A DNA stretch of 29,440 nt, taken from assembly GCA_002457295.1 (NCBI GenBank), contig NTKF01000015.1:1-29440 (forward strand), given 5' to 3'. Source of the DNA: Flavobacteriales bacterium MED-G22. Its GTDB lineage: Bacteria > Bacteroidota > Bacteroidia > Flavobacteriales > Flavobacteriaceae. Under the pieces are notes generated by a model that worked only from the letters and a program-made list of their open reading frames with translations, searched no databases and had not been told where the DNA came from. Every line of letters starts with the position of its first letter. The stretch's first letter is position 1. Positions 19,001 to 26,773 of the stretch are shown one piece after another. The position numbers were made by a program, and so were the translations under genes.

Positions 19001-20501
19001 CTGCTGTTGCAATTTTTGGCAAATCCAATGAATGATCAAAAACCAAATCACTTTTTAGAGAAAGAAATTCTGAGGTTGTTGTGATAGAGCTATTGAGTTG
19101 TTTGTCCTCATAACTACCACTTCCATTGAAAGTGATTAGCTTTTTTTTGTTTTGAAATACCTTCAATTGCTTTAGTTGCCAAGAGCCCTTTAGTTCTTCT
19201 AGGGTTCTCCCTTCACCTTTACACTTTAAATCTCCTGAAAGATAAATAGAAGAGGTTGAAGCATTAGCAAAACGGTTCATGTTAATTCTCTTCACTTTTG
19301 TTTCTATGTCGAAAGAGTCGTTATAATCTTCTTTAAAAAGAAATCCTTTTCCAATATGACCTTTTACAGAGGCTGCAAACCAATCGCTCACCACCGAAAA
19401 ATCATAATCAATTTTTGAATTTTCAAGTTCTAATTGACCCTCGAAATTAATCCTGTCTTGTAAATTAAAATTTGATACTAATGAACGATCTAAAGGAATT
19501 TCGATTTTTTTTGGAGCTAAATCTTTAACGTAAAATTGAAGATTCAAATTTAAGTTCTCAAGTTTATCGAGGTTTATCGCATTTCCTTTAAGGGCAATAA
19601 AACCCCATTCACTTTGTAAAGCTAAGGTGTCAAGTATAAAGTTTTGCAAGTTTCCTTTTCCATATATTGAACCACTAATTTTGGGCCATGAGATTCTATT
19701 TGCTTGTTTTTTAAACCATTTATTTGGCTCAACAGAAATACTATCCAATTCAATGGTCAACTCTGCAGAATCTTTCCAGTTTGTTAGGCTATTTATACTA
19801 TCCTTAAGTGAAAAATTTCCTGCTATATATTCATTGTTGGTTTTGACTTCAAGCGCTTTTAAATTGATTTCTTTTGGAGAATAGTCAAATAAAAATTGCC
19901 CCTGTGAAAATTCAGTGCCCTTAAGTGATTCTACTCCTGAGAATGACAATATCTGACCTTCCATATTTTTACCTGAAAGAATTAGATTTTTTGCCTTTAG
20001 ATTGACTTCTTGAAGTTGAAAACTTTTCTTCTGTTTTTCCTCTTTATTTTTTTGGTGATAAAGACCCTTACTTATTTCAAGTGTATTTATCGAAACGGGA
20101 GCAGCAGTTGAATCATTATTTCTTTTGTTGAATAGGCTTATAAATTGACTTAGGGCATCCTTTTTTTCCCCTTCATATTGTGTATTTGTTATTTGTATAT
20201 TATCGAGGAAAAGTGAGTGCAGTTGAATTTTTCCGTCCAAAAGAGTATTTAGATCTACGAGTGACAGGCGAATGTTGTTCACATAGGCTAATGTATCCGC
20301 ATGATGGTCTTCAATGTATAGGCCATTTAATGAGGCTTTACCATCTAAATCAATTGTAAATTGATTTAAGGCAAAATTGGTCTCAAAATTAGTATTAATT
20401 CGAGCTGTAAAGCGTTGTGCTAAAAGAGTCTGAACCTTCGCAGTTGATAATAAAAGTGCTAGCAGTAAAACTAGAAATGTTAGACTACTGAGTAGGATCA
20501 A
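16089..20501 (-). CDS. tamB: Translocation and assembly module protein TamB (DUF490)
   Basis: A very large (1470 residues) inner-membrane-anchored periplasmic protein with one N-terminal membrane helix (about residues 2-24), a long beta-rich AsmA/TamB-like body, and a C-terminal DUF490 domain from about 1100 (G-D-F-I-T-Y-D-G-I-Y-N-F-K-N-L-G near 1160). TamB-like proteins bridge inner and outer membranes and move phospholipid or help outer-membrane protein assembly. The first canonical start is TTG at 20501, but the frame stays open upstream to 20543 and codes for A-I-K-R-S-Y-K-I-A just before the helix, the positive flank expected there. The true start may thus be a rare codon such as ATT at 20525. 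Divergent from tsaD. Confidence 0.92.
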   Translation of the reverse strand: MILLSSLTFLVLLLALLLSTAKVQTLLAQRFTARINTNFETNFALNQFTIDLDGKASLNGLYIEDHHADTLAYVNNIRLSLVDLNTLLDGKIQLHSLFLDNIQITNTQYEGEKKDALSQFISLFNKRNNDSTAAPVSINTLEISKGLYHQKNKEEKQKKSFQLQEVNLKAKNLILSGKNMEGQILSFSGVESLKGTEFSQGQFLFDYSPKEINLKALEVKTNNEYIAGNFSLKDSINSLTNWKDSAELTIELDSISVEPNKWFKKQANRISWPKISGSIYGKGNLQNFILDTLALQSEWGFIALKGNAINLDKLENLNLNLQFYVKDLAPKKIEIPLDRSLVSNFNLQDRINFEGQLELENSKIDYDFSVVSDWFAASVKGHIGKGFLFKEDYNDSFDIETKVKRINMNRFANASTSSIYLSGDLKCKGEGRTLEELKGSWQLKQLKVFQNKKKLITFNGSGSYEDKQLNSSITTTSEFLSLKSDLVFDHSLDLPKIATAVNIEALDLNYFSKNLGGGKALFEGILLGNISGSNLNNMTGSLTGASLSLETAVDTLYFSPFTLNQKTEDEERVLEIKNQDIIQLKMKGNYKNETLLPLFQNALSEVYTFLPEIKIESKQSLLFNVTIYEKILNALYPKLQAKQNINISGKINSTKKQSQIIVDSPFFNWEDFNFENIHFQLDTQNPIYNTYLSVDELVYKNEKVKDFNIISTSLKDTLYFRSEFSRSLDNSPFAINFYHTLDMDKKIVFGIQNSDLTFKDTKWKLNPQNSKMQKILYDSENKRLEWNNFSLESDSRTSYLRSSGSWQGEERLSLSLDIKNLPWEAFIPQKDTFKTTGFIGLSMEYIKSPEENKLLLDGEWKDSNVNGQTMGNLRFNANGNTQLNSYQIQMSLVDQNLIRFQGKGTILGKNDPKLNLDFNFNDFEIGFLSPLGKKAVDKIRGNLTGDVNVWGPLSKLNHNGQLNLRQAGIGVPYLNTDYSISEAKVNLYEQTFDFTPLELVDSKEQTRAQLKGKINHNNFKDWNTSLAAKSSRIMLLNKLDEPEVLFYGDGYLNGDIFLEGPFKNLNITVTGRTEKGTSIKIPWSEDYGLADTSYIELVNKSVRSNEPSGVEINLAQDEISGVEMNFELDVDPNAEIEIVIDQETGSFLKGRGAGSLFMEINTLGKFNMWGDFITYDGIYNFKNLGVIDKKFNVKPGGTIVWEGDPLSAQMNIEALYEVPGGANPALMLDNPNFNKKIPTEVLIQLQGNLLKPDDPLFEIQFPNTSGTVASEINYRLADPQRRQLQALSLLSQGIFINEVSVSMEGITNNLYQKASDIFSSLLNEDNNKLQIGVDYLQGDKSALLDIATADRLGFTLSTKLSEKILLNGKIGVPVGGVEQTLVVGNVQIDFILNEDGTLKAKVFNKENEFRYIGDELGYTQGVGLSYEVDFDTFGTLIQKIIKDPTKEENKLPSVTVEVQEENSIDFINKN

Positions 20502-20535
20502 TGCTATTTTATAAGATCGTTTAATTGCTTTACTA

Positions 20536-20543
20536 TAACTTTG
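20536..20543 (+). promoter_or_regulatory. Predicted -7 box for tsaD-rsmE-AI-2E transporter unit
   Basis: Reads TAACTTTG, a perfect TAnnTTTG match, 16 bases before the tsaD TTG start. No TTG is visible 17-23 bases upstream. It lies within the possible 5' extension of tamB on the other strand. Confidence 0.4.
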
Positions 20544-20559
20544 TTATTAAATTATAATC

Positions 20560-21579
20560 TTGTCAAAGACACCCTTTATATTAGCGATAGAATCTTCTTG
20601 TGATGATACTGCTGCTGCTGTTCTTCAAGGAAGTCATGTATTATCTAATTGCATCGCCAATCAAGAGATACATAAACAATATGGTGGTGTTGTTCCAGAA
20701 TTAGCTTCTAGAGCACATCAATCCAATATTGTGCCAGTAATACATCAAGCTCTTCGACAAGCAAATATCGACAAAAAACAAATAGGAGCAATTGCATATA
20801 CACAAGGTCCTGGTCTTTTAGGTTCTCTTTTAGTTGGAGGGGCGTTTGCCAAATCTTTAGCAATGGCATGGCAGATACCCCTTCTAGAAATTGACCACAT
20901 GCAAGGACACCTTTTAGTTCACTTTATAAAAGAGGTGCATCTAAACCCTCCTGAATTTCCATTTATTGGTGTTACACTATCTGGAGGTCACACACAACTA
21001 GTTTGGGTAGAAGACTATTTTAAAATGACCGTCTTGGGAACAACCTTAGATGATGCAATTGGAGAAGCCTTTGATAAATGTGGAAAACTCCTAGGACTCC
21101 CCTATCCTGCTGGACCTGAAATTGATCGACTGGCAAAAAAAGGAAATCCATTTCGCTTTAAGTTTCCCAAACCAAAAGTTCCAAATCTTGATGTGAGTTA
21201 TAGTGGTATCAAAACCGCTTTTATGAATTTTATAAATAAAGAAACAAATAAAAACAGACAATTTATAAAGGAAAACCTAGCGGATCTTTGTGCTTCACTT
21301 CAAAAAACATTGATAGAAATTATTATTGAAAAAATCGAACTAACTGTAAATTCAAAGCAAAATTATCGGGTCGTTATTGGAGGGGGTGTTGCTGCCAATA
21401 GTGGTCTTCGGAATATATTGATAGAGAAACAAAAAAAAGAGCGCTGGGAAGTGTTTATTCCGCCATTGGCCTATACTACAGATAATGCAGCCATGATAGG
21501 TATAGCTGGATATTTCAAATTCCTTTCACAAGAATTTGGTGACTTGAGTTCCTCCTCTAATGCACGGTTAAAATTTTAG
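20560..21579 (+). CDS. tsaD: tRNA N6-adenosine threonylcarbamoyltransferase TsaD
   Basis: Transfers the threonylcarbamoyl group from threonylcarbamoyl-AMP to A37 of ANN-decoding tRNAs, working with TsaB and TsaE in the cytoplasm. The N-terminus I-L-A-I-E-S-S-C-D-D-T-A-A-A-V is diagnostic. Metal ligands His113 and His117 lie in D-H-M-Q-G-H-L; G-G-G-V-A-A-N-S-G-L-R and D-N-A-A-M-I-G occur near the C-terminus. The 339 residues are full length. The start is TTG: a stop lies 12 bases upstream with no ATG or GTG between, and seven residues before the first conserved strand is normal. rsmE begins 2 bases after its stop. Confidence 0.97.
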   Translation: MSKTPFILAIESSCDDTAAAVLQGSHVLSNCIANQEIHKQYGGVVPELASRAHQSNIVPVIHQALRQANIDKKQIGAIAYTQGPGLLGSLLVGGAFAKSLAMAWQIPLLEIDHMQGHLLVHFIKEVHLNPPEFPFIGVTLSGGHTQLVWVEDYFKMTVLGTTLDDAIGEAFDKCGKLLGLPYPAGPEIDRLAKKGNPFRFKFPKPKVPNLDVSYSGIKTAFMNFINKETNKNRQFIKENLADLCASLQKTLIEIIIEKIELTVNSKQNYRVVIGGGVAANSGLRNILIEKQKKERWEVFIPPLAYTTDNAAMIGIAGYFKFLSQEFGDLSSSSNARLKF

Positions 21580-21581
21580 AC

Positions 21582-22298
21582 ATGGATCTCTTTTTCAATC
21601 CTACATTGACAAAAAAAACATTGACGGTAGAATTATCTTCTGATGAAAGTTTTCATTTGGCAAAAGTGTTAAGAAAAAAAGAAGATCAATCAATTCGTCT
21701 CACCAACGGCAACGGTATTGAATGGAAAGGGATACTAACAAGAGTAAACCAAAAAGCTTGTGAGGCAAAATGTGTAGAAATAATTGAACACCCCAAACCT
21801 AACTACAGTCTTCATTTGGGCGTAGCACCTACAAAAAATATGCAACGATTTGAATGGCTCATCGAGAAAGCAACTGAAATTGGTGTGACCAAAATAACCC
21901 CTATTTTATGCCAATTTTCAGAACGAAAAATCATAAAACATGAGCGACTACAAAAAATAATTGTTGCTGCACTCAAACAATCACAGCAATTTTATCTTCC
22001 TCATTTAGGGGCTCTTACTCCTTATGAAGAGTTCTTGCATACAATTGATAGGGATGGATTTATTGCCCACTGTTATCCAACTCCAAAAATCTTGCTGGAT
22101 AATATAAATAGTAAAGATTTGTCTAAAAATATACATCTCCTAATTGGCCCTGAAGGAGATTTTTCTCATGAGGAAGTGCAAAAAGCATCAACAAATAAAA
22201 TTCAAGCTGTTAGTTTGGGTGAAACCCGATTGAGAACAGAAACGGCAGGATTGATAGCCGCGTATAGCCTTTTATTAAAATTGAAAGAACATTTATAA
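21582..22298 (+). CDS. rsmE: 16S rRNA (uracil(1498)-N(3))-methyltransferase RsmE
   Basis: A SPOUT-class methyltransferase that methylates N3 of U1498 in 16S rRNA using SAM. The N-terminal PUA-like domain (H-L-A-K-V-L-R-K near 27-34) is followed by the SPOUT domain: W-L-I-E-K-A-T-E-I-G-V, Q-F-S-E-R, then the trefoil-knot SAM site L-I-G-P-E-G-D-F-S and L-G-E-T-R-L-R-T-E-T-A near the C-terminus. The 238 residues match the family. It follows tsaD by 2 bases and precedes the transporter by 19, so it is probably in one operon. Confidence 0.96.
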   Translation: MDLFFNPTLTKKTLTVELSSDESFHLAKVLRKKEDQSIRLTNGNGIEWKGILTRVNQKACEAKCVEIIEHPKPNYSLHLGVAPTKNMQRFEWLIEKATEIGVTKITPILCQFSERKIIKHERLQKIIVAALKQSQQFYLPHLGALTPYEEFLHTIDRDGFIAHCYPTPKILLDNINSKDLSKNIHLLIGPEGDFSHEEVQKASTNKIQAVSLGETRLRTETAGLIAAYSLLLKLKEHL

Positions 22299-22317
22299 GT
22301 TTTCTTACCTTTAAACC

Positions 22318-23406
22318 GTGGAAGCAAATACTATAGCTAAAGGAATTGTCAAAGGGGTGCTCCAAGTAGCAGGTATAGCCATAATTTGTTGGCTTTTTTT
22401 ACAACTCCAATCTCTTTTTACTTATTTGGGAGTGGCTGCTGTTTTGACCCTTATGGGCAGACCCCTGAATAAATTTTTAAATAAAAAGTTAAAATTAAAT
22501 TCAGCACTAGCCACTTCGCTAACACTCTTAGTTTTATTAGCAACTCTTTCTGGAATTATTTCTTTATTTGTTCCCCTTCTCACTCAACAAAGTGAAAATC
22601 TCTCCCTTCTCGATGTAAGTGCTCTAGAACGTGATTTGGATGCGTTGCTGATTCAATTGAGCAATTATTTCCAAATCGATAATGCGCTGTGGCGTCAACA
22701 GCTTTCTGCTGATAACCTCTTGCAAAATGTTAATTTCGAACTCCTTCCTGAGCTATTAAATCAAATATTAGATTTGTTAGGAGGTTTTACTATTGGCCTT
22801 TTTTCGGTGGTATTTATTCTGTTTTTCTTTTTGAAAGACAGTAACCTAATGGAACGGATGATTTTGACAACCATTTCCTCTAAAAATGAAAATCGCGTTG
22901 CAAAATCAATGGAAAAAATTAAAAACTTGCTTTCTCGATATTTTTTAGGAATAGTCCTTCAAATAAGTATACTACTTATTATTTATACGATAGTTTTATT
23001 CAGTTTTGGAGTAGAAAATGCTTTTGTTATCGCTTTTCTCTGTGCACTATTAAATATTATTCCCTATTTAGGTCCAATCATAGGGGGTATATTAATGCTG
23101 CTCCTCACTATGAGTAGCTTTTTAGGAGCAGATTTTAGCAGTGTGATTTTACCTAAAAGTATTTATGTAATGATTGGTTTTGTCATTGGACAACTGATCG
23201 ATAACTTTTTTAGTCAACCCTACATTTTCTCCAAAAGTGTTAAATCACATCCCTTGGAAATATTTTTTGTTATTCTTGCTGCAGGCACCCTCTTAGGTCC
23301 AGTAGGAATGATTGTAGCTATACCCGTTTATACAGCAATAAAAGTGATATTAAAAGAATTTTTATCTGAAAATAAGATTGTAAAATCACTCACTGAAGAT
23401 TTATAA
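22318..23406 (+). CDS. AI-2E family transporter
   Basis: A 362-residue multi-pass inner-membrane protein of the TqsA/YdiK/PerM family (AI-2_transport). Hydrophobic segments lie near residues 14-30, 33-45, 60-85, 150-172, 205-232, 233-265, 270-290 and 312-345. The conserved stretch L-N-I-I-P-Y-L-G-P-I-I-G-G and the C-terminal P-x-x-x-x-K-S-V-K-S-H-P-L-E-I-F-F region are typical. Members are linked to autoinducer-2 export or Na/H exchange, so the substrate cannot be assigned. The start is GTG at 22318, with no nearby ATG in frame. It converges with the flavoprotein gene, 21 bases between stops. Confidence 0.93.
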   Translation: MEANTIAKGIVKGVLQVAGIAIICWLFLQLQSLFTYLGVAAVLTLMGRPLNKFLNKKLKLNSALATSLTLLVLLATLSGIISLFVPLLTQQSENLSLLDVSALERDLDALLIQLSNYFQIDNALWRQQLSADNLLQNVNFELLPELLNQILDLLGGFTIGLFSVVFILFFFLKDSNLMERMILTTISSKNENRVAKSMEKIKNLLSRYFLGIVLQISILLIIYTIVLFSFGVENAFVIAFLCALLNIIPYLGPIIGGILMLLLTMSSFLGADFSSVILPKSIYVMIGFVIGQLIDNFFSQPYIFSKSVKSHPLEIFFVILAAGTLLGPVGMIVAIPVYTAIKVILKEFLSENKIVKSLTEDL

Positions 23407-23427
23407 CTTATTTTCTAAAAATCTTTT

Positions 23428-24408
23428 TTATTTGTAGATAGACAGATTCTGCTGCTGTTTTTCTAAAGCTTCGATAAACTCTTGTTTAAGTCTGGTTACT
23501 AATTCATTTACGGAGGGAATGTCAGATATACTTGTCACACCTTGTCCAGCTGACCAAATGGTCTTCCAAGCCTTGGCCTCTGCTTTTGCTGCATCTAATT
23601 CACTTCCAAAATCAATCTTGGTCGATTGTGACCATTGAGTTTCATCGATACCCATGCTCTCAAGACTTGCTTTCAAAAAATTGGCTTTCACTCCAGAGAT
23701 AGCAGCAGTATAAACAATATCTTCGGCTTTACTATTCACAATCATTTCTTGATACCCTTCATCAGCATGGCTCTCTTTAACATTTATAAAACGTGTTCCC
23801 ATATAGGCTAAATCTGCTCCCATCTGAAGTGCTGAGGCTACGTCTTGACCAGTTGAAATACATCCAGAAAGTAAAATCGTTTTTTTGAAAAATGTTTTTA
23901 TCTCATTGATTAATGCCATTGGATGAAGAGTTCCACCATGACCTCCAGCACCTGCGGCTACTAAAATTAATCCATCAACACCTGCTTCTACTGCTTTTTC
24001 AGCATGTCTACGCTTTATTATATCGTGATATACAAGACCTCCATAGGAGTGTACAGCACTAACCAAATCTGATATAGCCCCTAAAGAAGTAATGATTAAA
24101 GGGACTTGATGTTTGATGCAAATTTCTAAATCTGATTTAACTCTCAGATTCGTCGGATGTACAATTAGATTTACTCCAAAAGGAGCTGGTTTTTTTCCCG
24201 TTTCTAACTCAAAGTTTTTTAGAGCCGTTTTAATTTCTATTACCCATTCTTCAAACCCTTCAGAGGTTCTTTGATTCAGTGCTGGAAATGTACCCACAAT
24301 ACCATTGATACAACAGGATATTACCAATTTTGGATTTGAAATCAAAAACATTGGAGCAGCCACCACTGGCAGCGATAAGTCATTTTTAAAAGGTGCAGTA
24401 TTAGTCAT
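23428..24408 (-). CDS. NAD(P)H-dependent flavin oxidoreductase, nitronate monooxygenase family
   Basis: A 326-residue FMN TIM-barrel protein of the 2-nitropropane dioxygenase / YrpB family. The N-terminal P-V-V-A-A-P-M-F fits the FMN-binding strand. The catalytic His157 lies in A-G-A-G-G-H-G-G-T, and the FMN phosphate region is L-S-G-C-I-S-T-G-Q-D-V followed by G-A-D-L-A-Y-M-G-T-R-F. The family oxidises alkyl nitronates or reduces quinones; the real substrate is unknown. Its ATG lies inside the end of the DUF4442 gene (8-base overlap, ATGACTAA), so the two are translationally coupled and probably work on related compounds. Confidence 0.92.
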   Translation of the reverse strand: MTNTAPFKNDLSLPVVAAPMFLISNPKLVISCCINGIVGTFPALNQRTSEGFEEWVIEIKTALKNFELETGKKPAPFGVNLIVHPTNLRVKSDLEICIKHQVPLIITSLGAISDLVSAVHSYGGLVYHDIIKRRHAEKAVEAGVDGLILVAAGAGGHGGTLHPMALINEIKTFFKKTILLSGCISTGQDVASALQMGADLAYMGTRFINVKESHADEGYQEMIVNSKAEDIVYTAAISGVKANFLKASLESMGIDETQWSQSTKIDFGSELDAAKAEAKAWKTIWSAGQGVTSISDIPSVNELVTRLKQEFIEALEKQQQNLSIYK

Positions 24409-24862
24409 CCATTTTTTCTTTTAGTGTCCAATGAAATTCAAAATAAGAAACACGATCTCCGTCTTCGTCAAGGCCTTGGGCTGACATCCAAATCGTTTGA
24501 GGCTTTTTTGATTCAGAAAGAGTTTGAAATGTTTCTTTTACCTCCTGACCTTGACCGCAAACAAATTTAATTTTTCCCTTTGCCTTTTTTGTAAATTCAG
24601 CTTTATTTTCAATCACAAGCATGGAAACATTTTTATTTAGGTTGTCAATTTCCTGCATCAATAACACTCCAGTGGATAGCTCGGCAGCCATACCTTGTAC
24701 TGCCCAAAAAATTGAACGAAATGGGTTTTTATTAAAAAAATTTAGCCGCAAAATAACTTCACATGATAGTTGAGTAATTTTTATTACCCGAACCCCACAC
24801 CACCATGCAGAAGGCAAGTTTCGAAAAGTATAAGCATTTATTTTTGCAGGAGTAAGTCTCAC
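24401..24862 (-). CDS. DUF4442 hotdog-fold protein, possible acyl-CoA thioesterase
   Basis: A 153-residue protein of the DUF4442 family, related to PaaI/YiiD-like hotdog thioesterases. The N-terminal L-P-S-A-W-W-C-G-V-R-V and the helix G-M-A-A-E-L-S-T-G are typical. The start is GTG at 24862: no ATG lies upstream in the open frame, and the residues that follow (R-L-T-P-A-K-I-N) fit homologous starts. Thioesterase activity is inferred from fold only. It is the first gene of a two-gene unit with the downstream flavoprotein, overlapping it by 8 bases. Confidence 0.88.
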   Translation of the reverse strand: MRLTPAKINAYTFRNLPSAWWCGVRVIKITQLSCEVILRLNFFNKNPFRSIFWAVQGMAAELSTGVLLMQEIDNLNKNVSMLVIENKAEFTKKAKGKIKFVCGQGQEVKETFQTLSESKKPQTIWMSAQGLDEDGDRVSYFEFHWTLKEKMDD

Positions 24863-24954
24863 CCAATACGTTTTATAGTTAGGGAAAGATAGTCCAAAAT
24901 TTCTAAAAATTGAATTTCTTAATTGGAAACTGAAAGACTATTCTTTTTTATTTT

Positions 24955-24967
24955 TTGATCTGATCAA
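24955..24967. repeat. Small palindrome in the longest intergenic region
   Basis: TTGATC, T, GATCAA forms a perfect 13-base inverted repeat about 95 bases upstream of the DUF4442 start. It is not followed by a T-run on either strand, so it does not look like a terminator; it could be an operator. The rest of 24863-25099 is A/T-rich and shows nothing else beyond the tRNA promoter. Confidence 0.25.
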
Positions 24968-25071
24968 TATTGGTTTTATAGTACTCTTGAATTTTAATAA
25001 AAACTAATCACATTATATTTATAAAGTTGATCTTCTATTTCTAATGGCTCATCTTTTTTTGAAAGAAGTAG

Positions 25072-25079
25072 TATATTTG
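25072..25079 (+). promoter_or_regulatory. Predicted -7 box for tRNA-Arg
   Basis: Reads TATATTTG followed by CGC, a perfect TAnnTTTG match 20 bases before the tRNA 5' end. No exact TTG is seen at -33. The same TTTGCGC ending occurs at the tRNA-Glu promoter in this window. Confidence 0.5.
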
Positions 25080-25099
25080 CGCTCGATAAAACAGTTATA

Positions 25100-25173
<74 letters not shown>

Positions 25174-25194
25174 CGATAAGACGCCCTAATTAAC

Positions 25195-25213
25195 TGTAAA
25201 ACAGAGTTTTACA
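25195..25213 (+). terminator. Hairpin downstream of tRNA-Arg
   Basis: TGTAAAAC, AGA, GTTTTACA is a perfect 8-base stem with a 3-base loop, 21 bases after the tRNA. It is followed by A7 rather than a T-run, so it is not a classic Rho-independent terminator; it could mark the 3' end of the tRNA transcript or be an operator ahead of the alanine dehydrogenase gene. Confidence 0.35.
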
Positions 25214-25284
25214 AAAAAAGGGGGACTAAAGGGGATATTTTATTAAAATCAATTTTTATTATACCACCTTTGTAGATTATCTAT

Positions 25285-25297
25285 TAGGTTTAACCTA
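25285..25297. promoter_or_regulatory. Palindrome just upstream of alanine dehydrogenase
   Basis: TAGGTT, T, AACCTA is a perfect 13-base inverted repeat ending 19 bases before the ald ATG. Its position suits an operator or leader element. Alanine dehydrogenase genes in other bacteria are often controlled by Lrp/AsnC-type regulators, but the link here is inference. Confidence 0.35.
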
Positions 25298-25316
25298 GTT
25301 TATTTTTAAATATTAA

Positions 25317-26429
25317 ATGAAAGTTGGTGTCCCCAAAGAAATAAAGCCACAAGAAGCTAGAGTAGGAATCACACCAGCAGGTGCCTTTGCATTGATTCAA
25401 GCTGGGCATGAGGTATATATTCAAAAAAAGGCTGGATTATTGAGTGGTATTCTAGACGAGGAATACGAAGCTGTTGGATGTATTCTTCTTGAGGATATTA
25501 AAGCTGTTTATGCCATCGCTGAGATGATTATTAAAGTAAAAGAGCCGATTGAAGAAGAATATCCATTAATTAAAGAAAATCAATTGCTATTTACTTATTT
25601 TCATTTTGCATCAAGCGAGAAACTCACCCAAGCCATGGTTGCTTCTGGAGCCATCTGTTTGGCTTATGAAACAGTAGAACATGAGGGCAGATTACCTTTA
25701 TTGATTCCCATGTCTGAAGTCGCAGGTAGGATGGCAACTCAACAGGGTGCGAAATATTTAGAAAAACCTCAAGGCGGTTTTGGAATTCTCTTAGGGGGAG
25801 TAACGGGTGTGAAACCAGCAAATGTGCTTGTAATTGGTGGTGGAATTGCAGGAACAGAAGCAGCAAAAATGGCTGCTGGGATGGGGGCAAATGTTACTAT
25901 TATGGATAATAATTTAGAGCGATTGAGAGCATTAGAAAACATTATGCCCGCAAACGTAACGCCAGTCTATTCTACTCCCATGGCAATAGAGAAAGAAGTG
26001 CAACACTCCCACCTAATAATAGGTACAGTATTAATACCAGGGTCAAAATCACCAAAATTGATTACTAAAGCAATGTTATCTAAAATGATGAAAGGTACAG
26101 TATTGGTTGATGTTGCTATTGATCAAGGGGGATGTTTTGAAACCAGCGAACCCACCACCCACGACTGTCCAATTATTATTAAAAAGGATATCATTCACTA
26201 CGCAGTGACTAATATGCCTGGAGCAGTTCCAAATACGTCCACTATTGCATTGACAAATGCTACACTCACCTATGCCATAGAATTAGCCAGTAAAGGTTGG
26301 AAAAAAGCGTGTCAAGAAAATTCTGCCTTAGCAAAGGGATTAAATATTGTTAATAATAAAATAGTCTATAGTAAAGTAGCAGAGGCATTTAATTTTGAAA
26401 ATATTTCTTTAGCCTCAATTCTAGCATAA
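25317..26429 (+). CDS. ald: Alanine dehydrogenase
   Basis: Catalyses reversible NAD-dependent conversion of L-alanine to pyruvate and ammonia in the cytoplasm. The N-terminus M-K-V-G-V-P-K-E-I-K-x-x-E-A-R-V-G-I-T-P is diagnostic. Catalytic residues match: Lys75 (V-K-E-P) and His96 (Y-F-H-F). The NAD-binding loop V-I-G-G-G-I-A-G-T-E-A-A-K lies near 172-184, and V-D-V-A-I-D-Q-G-G and T-N-M-P-G-A-V-P-N-T-S-T near 262-305. The 370 residues are full length. It stands alone, 143 bases after tRNA-Arg, with a small palindrome just before the start. Confidence 0.97.
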   Translation: MKVGVPKEIKPQEARVGITPAGAFALIQAGHEVYIQKKAGLLSGILDEEYEAVGCILLEDIKAVYAIAEMIIKVKEPIEEEYPLIKENQLLFTYFHFASSEKLTQAMVASGAICLAYETVEHEGRLPLLIPMSEVAGRMATQQGAKYLEKPQGGFGILLGGVTGVKPANVLVIGGGIAGTEAAKMAAGMGANVTIMDNNLERLRALENIMPANVTPVYSTPMAIEKEVQHSHLIIGTVLIPGSKSPKLITKAMLSKMMKGTVLVDVAIDQGGCFETSEPTTHDCPIIIKKDIIHYAVTNMPGAVPNTSTIALTNATLTYAIELASKGWKKACQENSALAKGLNIVNNKIVYSKVAEAFNFENISLASILA

Positions 26430-26477
26430 AACTAGTTTCTATTTTTTTAAAAAATAATTGGAATAAACTCCCTTTAT

Positions 26478-26492
26478 AATACCTTAGGTATT
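26478..26492. terminator. Weak hairpin between converging ald and rpsT
   Basis: AATACC, TTA, GGTATT is a perfect 6-base stem between the two converging genes, with an A/T-only inverted repeat (TATTTTTT...AAAAAATA) about 30 bases to its left. It could end transcription from both sides, but neither side has a strong T-run after a GC-rich stem. Confidence 0.3.
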
Positions 26493-26505
26493 TGGAAAGA
26501 ATAGA

Positions 26506-26757
26506 TTAGAGAGCGCTGACGTGCTTAGCCAATTTAGATTTTAAATTAGCAGCTTTGTTCGCGTGAATTATATTCTTTTTAGTCAGCTTATCGATCAGTG
26601 AAACAACCTCAGGAAAAGCCTTCACAGCTTCTTTTTTATTAGTATTCTCACGTAACTTTCTAATCGCATTTCGAGCTGTTTTGTGCTGAAAGCGATTGCG
26701 TAAGCGTTTTTTGTTGTTTGATCGAATCCGTTTTAAAGCAGATTTATGATTTGCCAT
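26506..26757 (-). CDS. rpsT: 30S ribosomal protein S20
   Basis: Binds 16S rRNA early in 30S assembly. The 83-residue basic protein starts M-A-N-H-K-S-A-L-K-R-I-R and is mostly helical with Lys/Arg throughout, as in all S20 proteins; T-A-R-N-A-I-R-K-L and N-I-I-H-A-N-K-A-A-N-L-K-S-K-L are the conserved parts. It lies only 16 bases after tRNA-Glu in the same direction, so it is probably made from the tRNA promoter and released by tRNA processing. Confidence 0.97.
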   Translation of the reverse strand: MANHKSALKRIRSNNKKRLRNRFQHKTARNAIRKLRENTNKKEAVKAFPEVVSLIDKLTKKNIIHANKAANLKSKLAKHVSAL

Positions 26758-26773
26758 AACTTATTATAATTTG

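Noticed and set aside
20564..20571. Minus-strand TGTCTTTG as a -7 box for tamB
   Set aside because: One mismatch in the conserved TA and no -33 match; it lies inside tsaD coding sequence and is within chance expectation.
24863..25099. Possible small gene in the longest intergenic stretch
   Set aside because: I found no frame of useful length with a plausible start; only an A/T-rich region, one palindrome and the tRNA promoter box.
25265..25272. CACCTTTG as a -7 box for ald
   Set aside because: It misses the conserved first T of TAnnTTTG and has no TTG at the -33 distance, so the ald promoter is left unassigned.
25624..25890. 88-codon minus-strand frame inside ald
   Set aside because: Antisense to conserved alanine dehydrogenase sequence; Leu/Pro/His-rich translation typical of a shadow frame.
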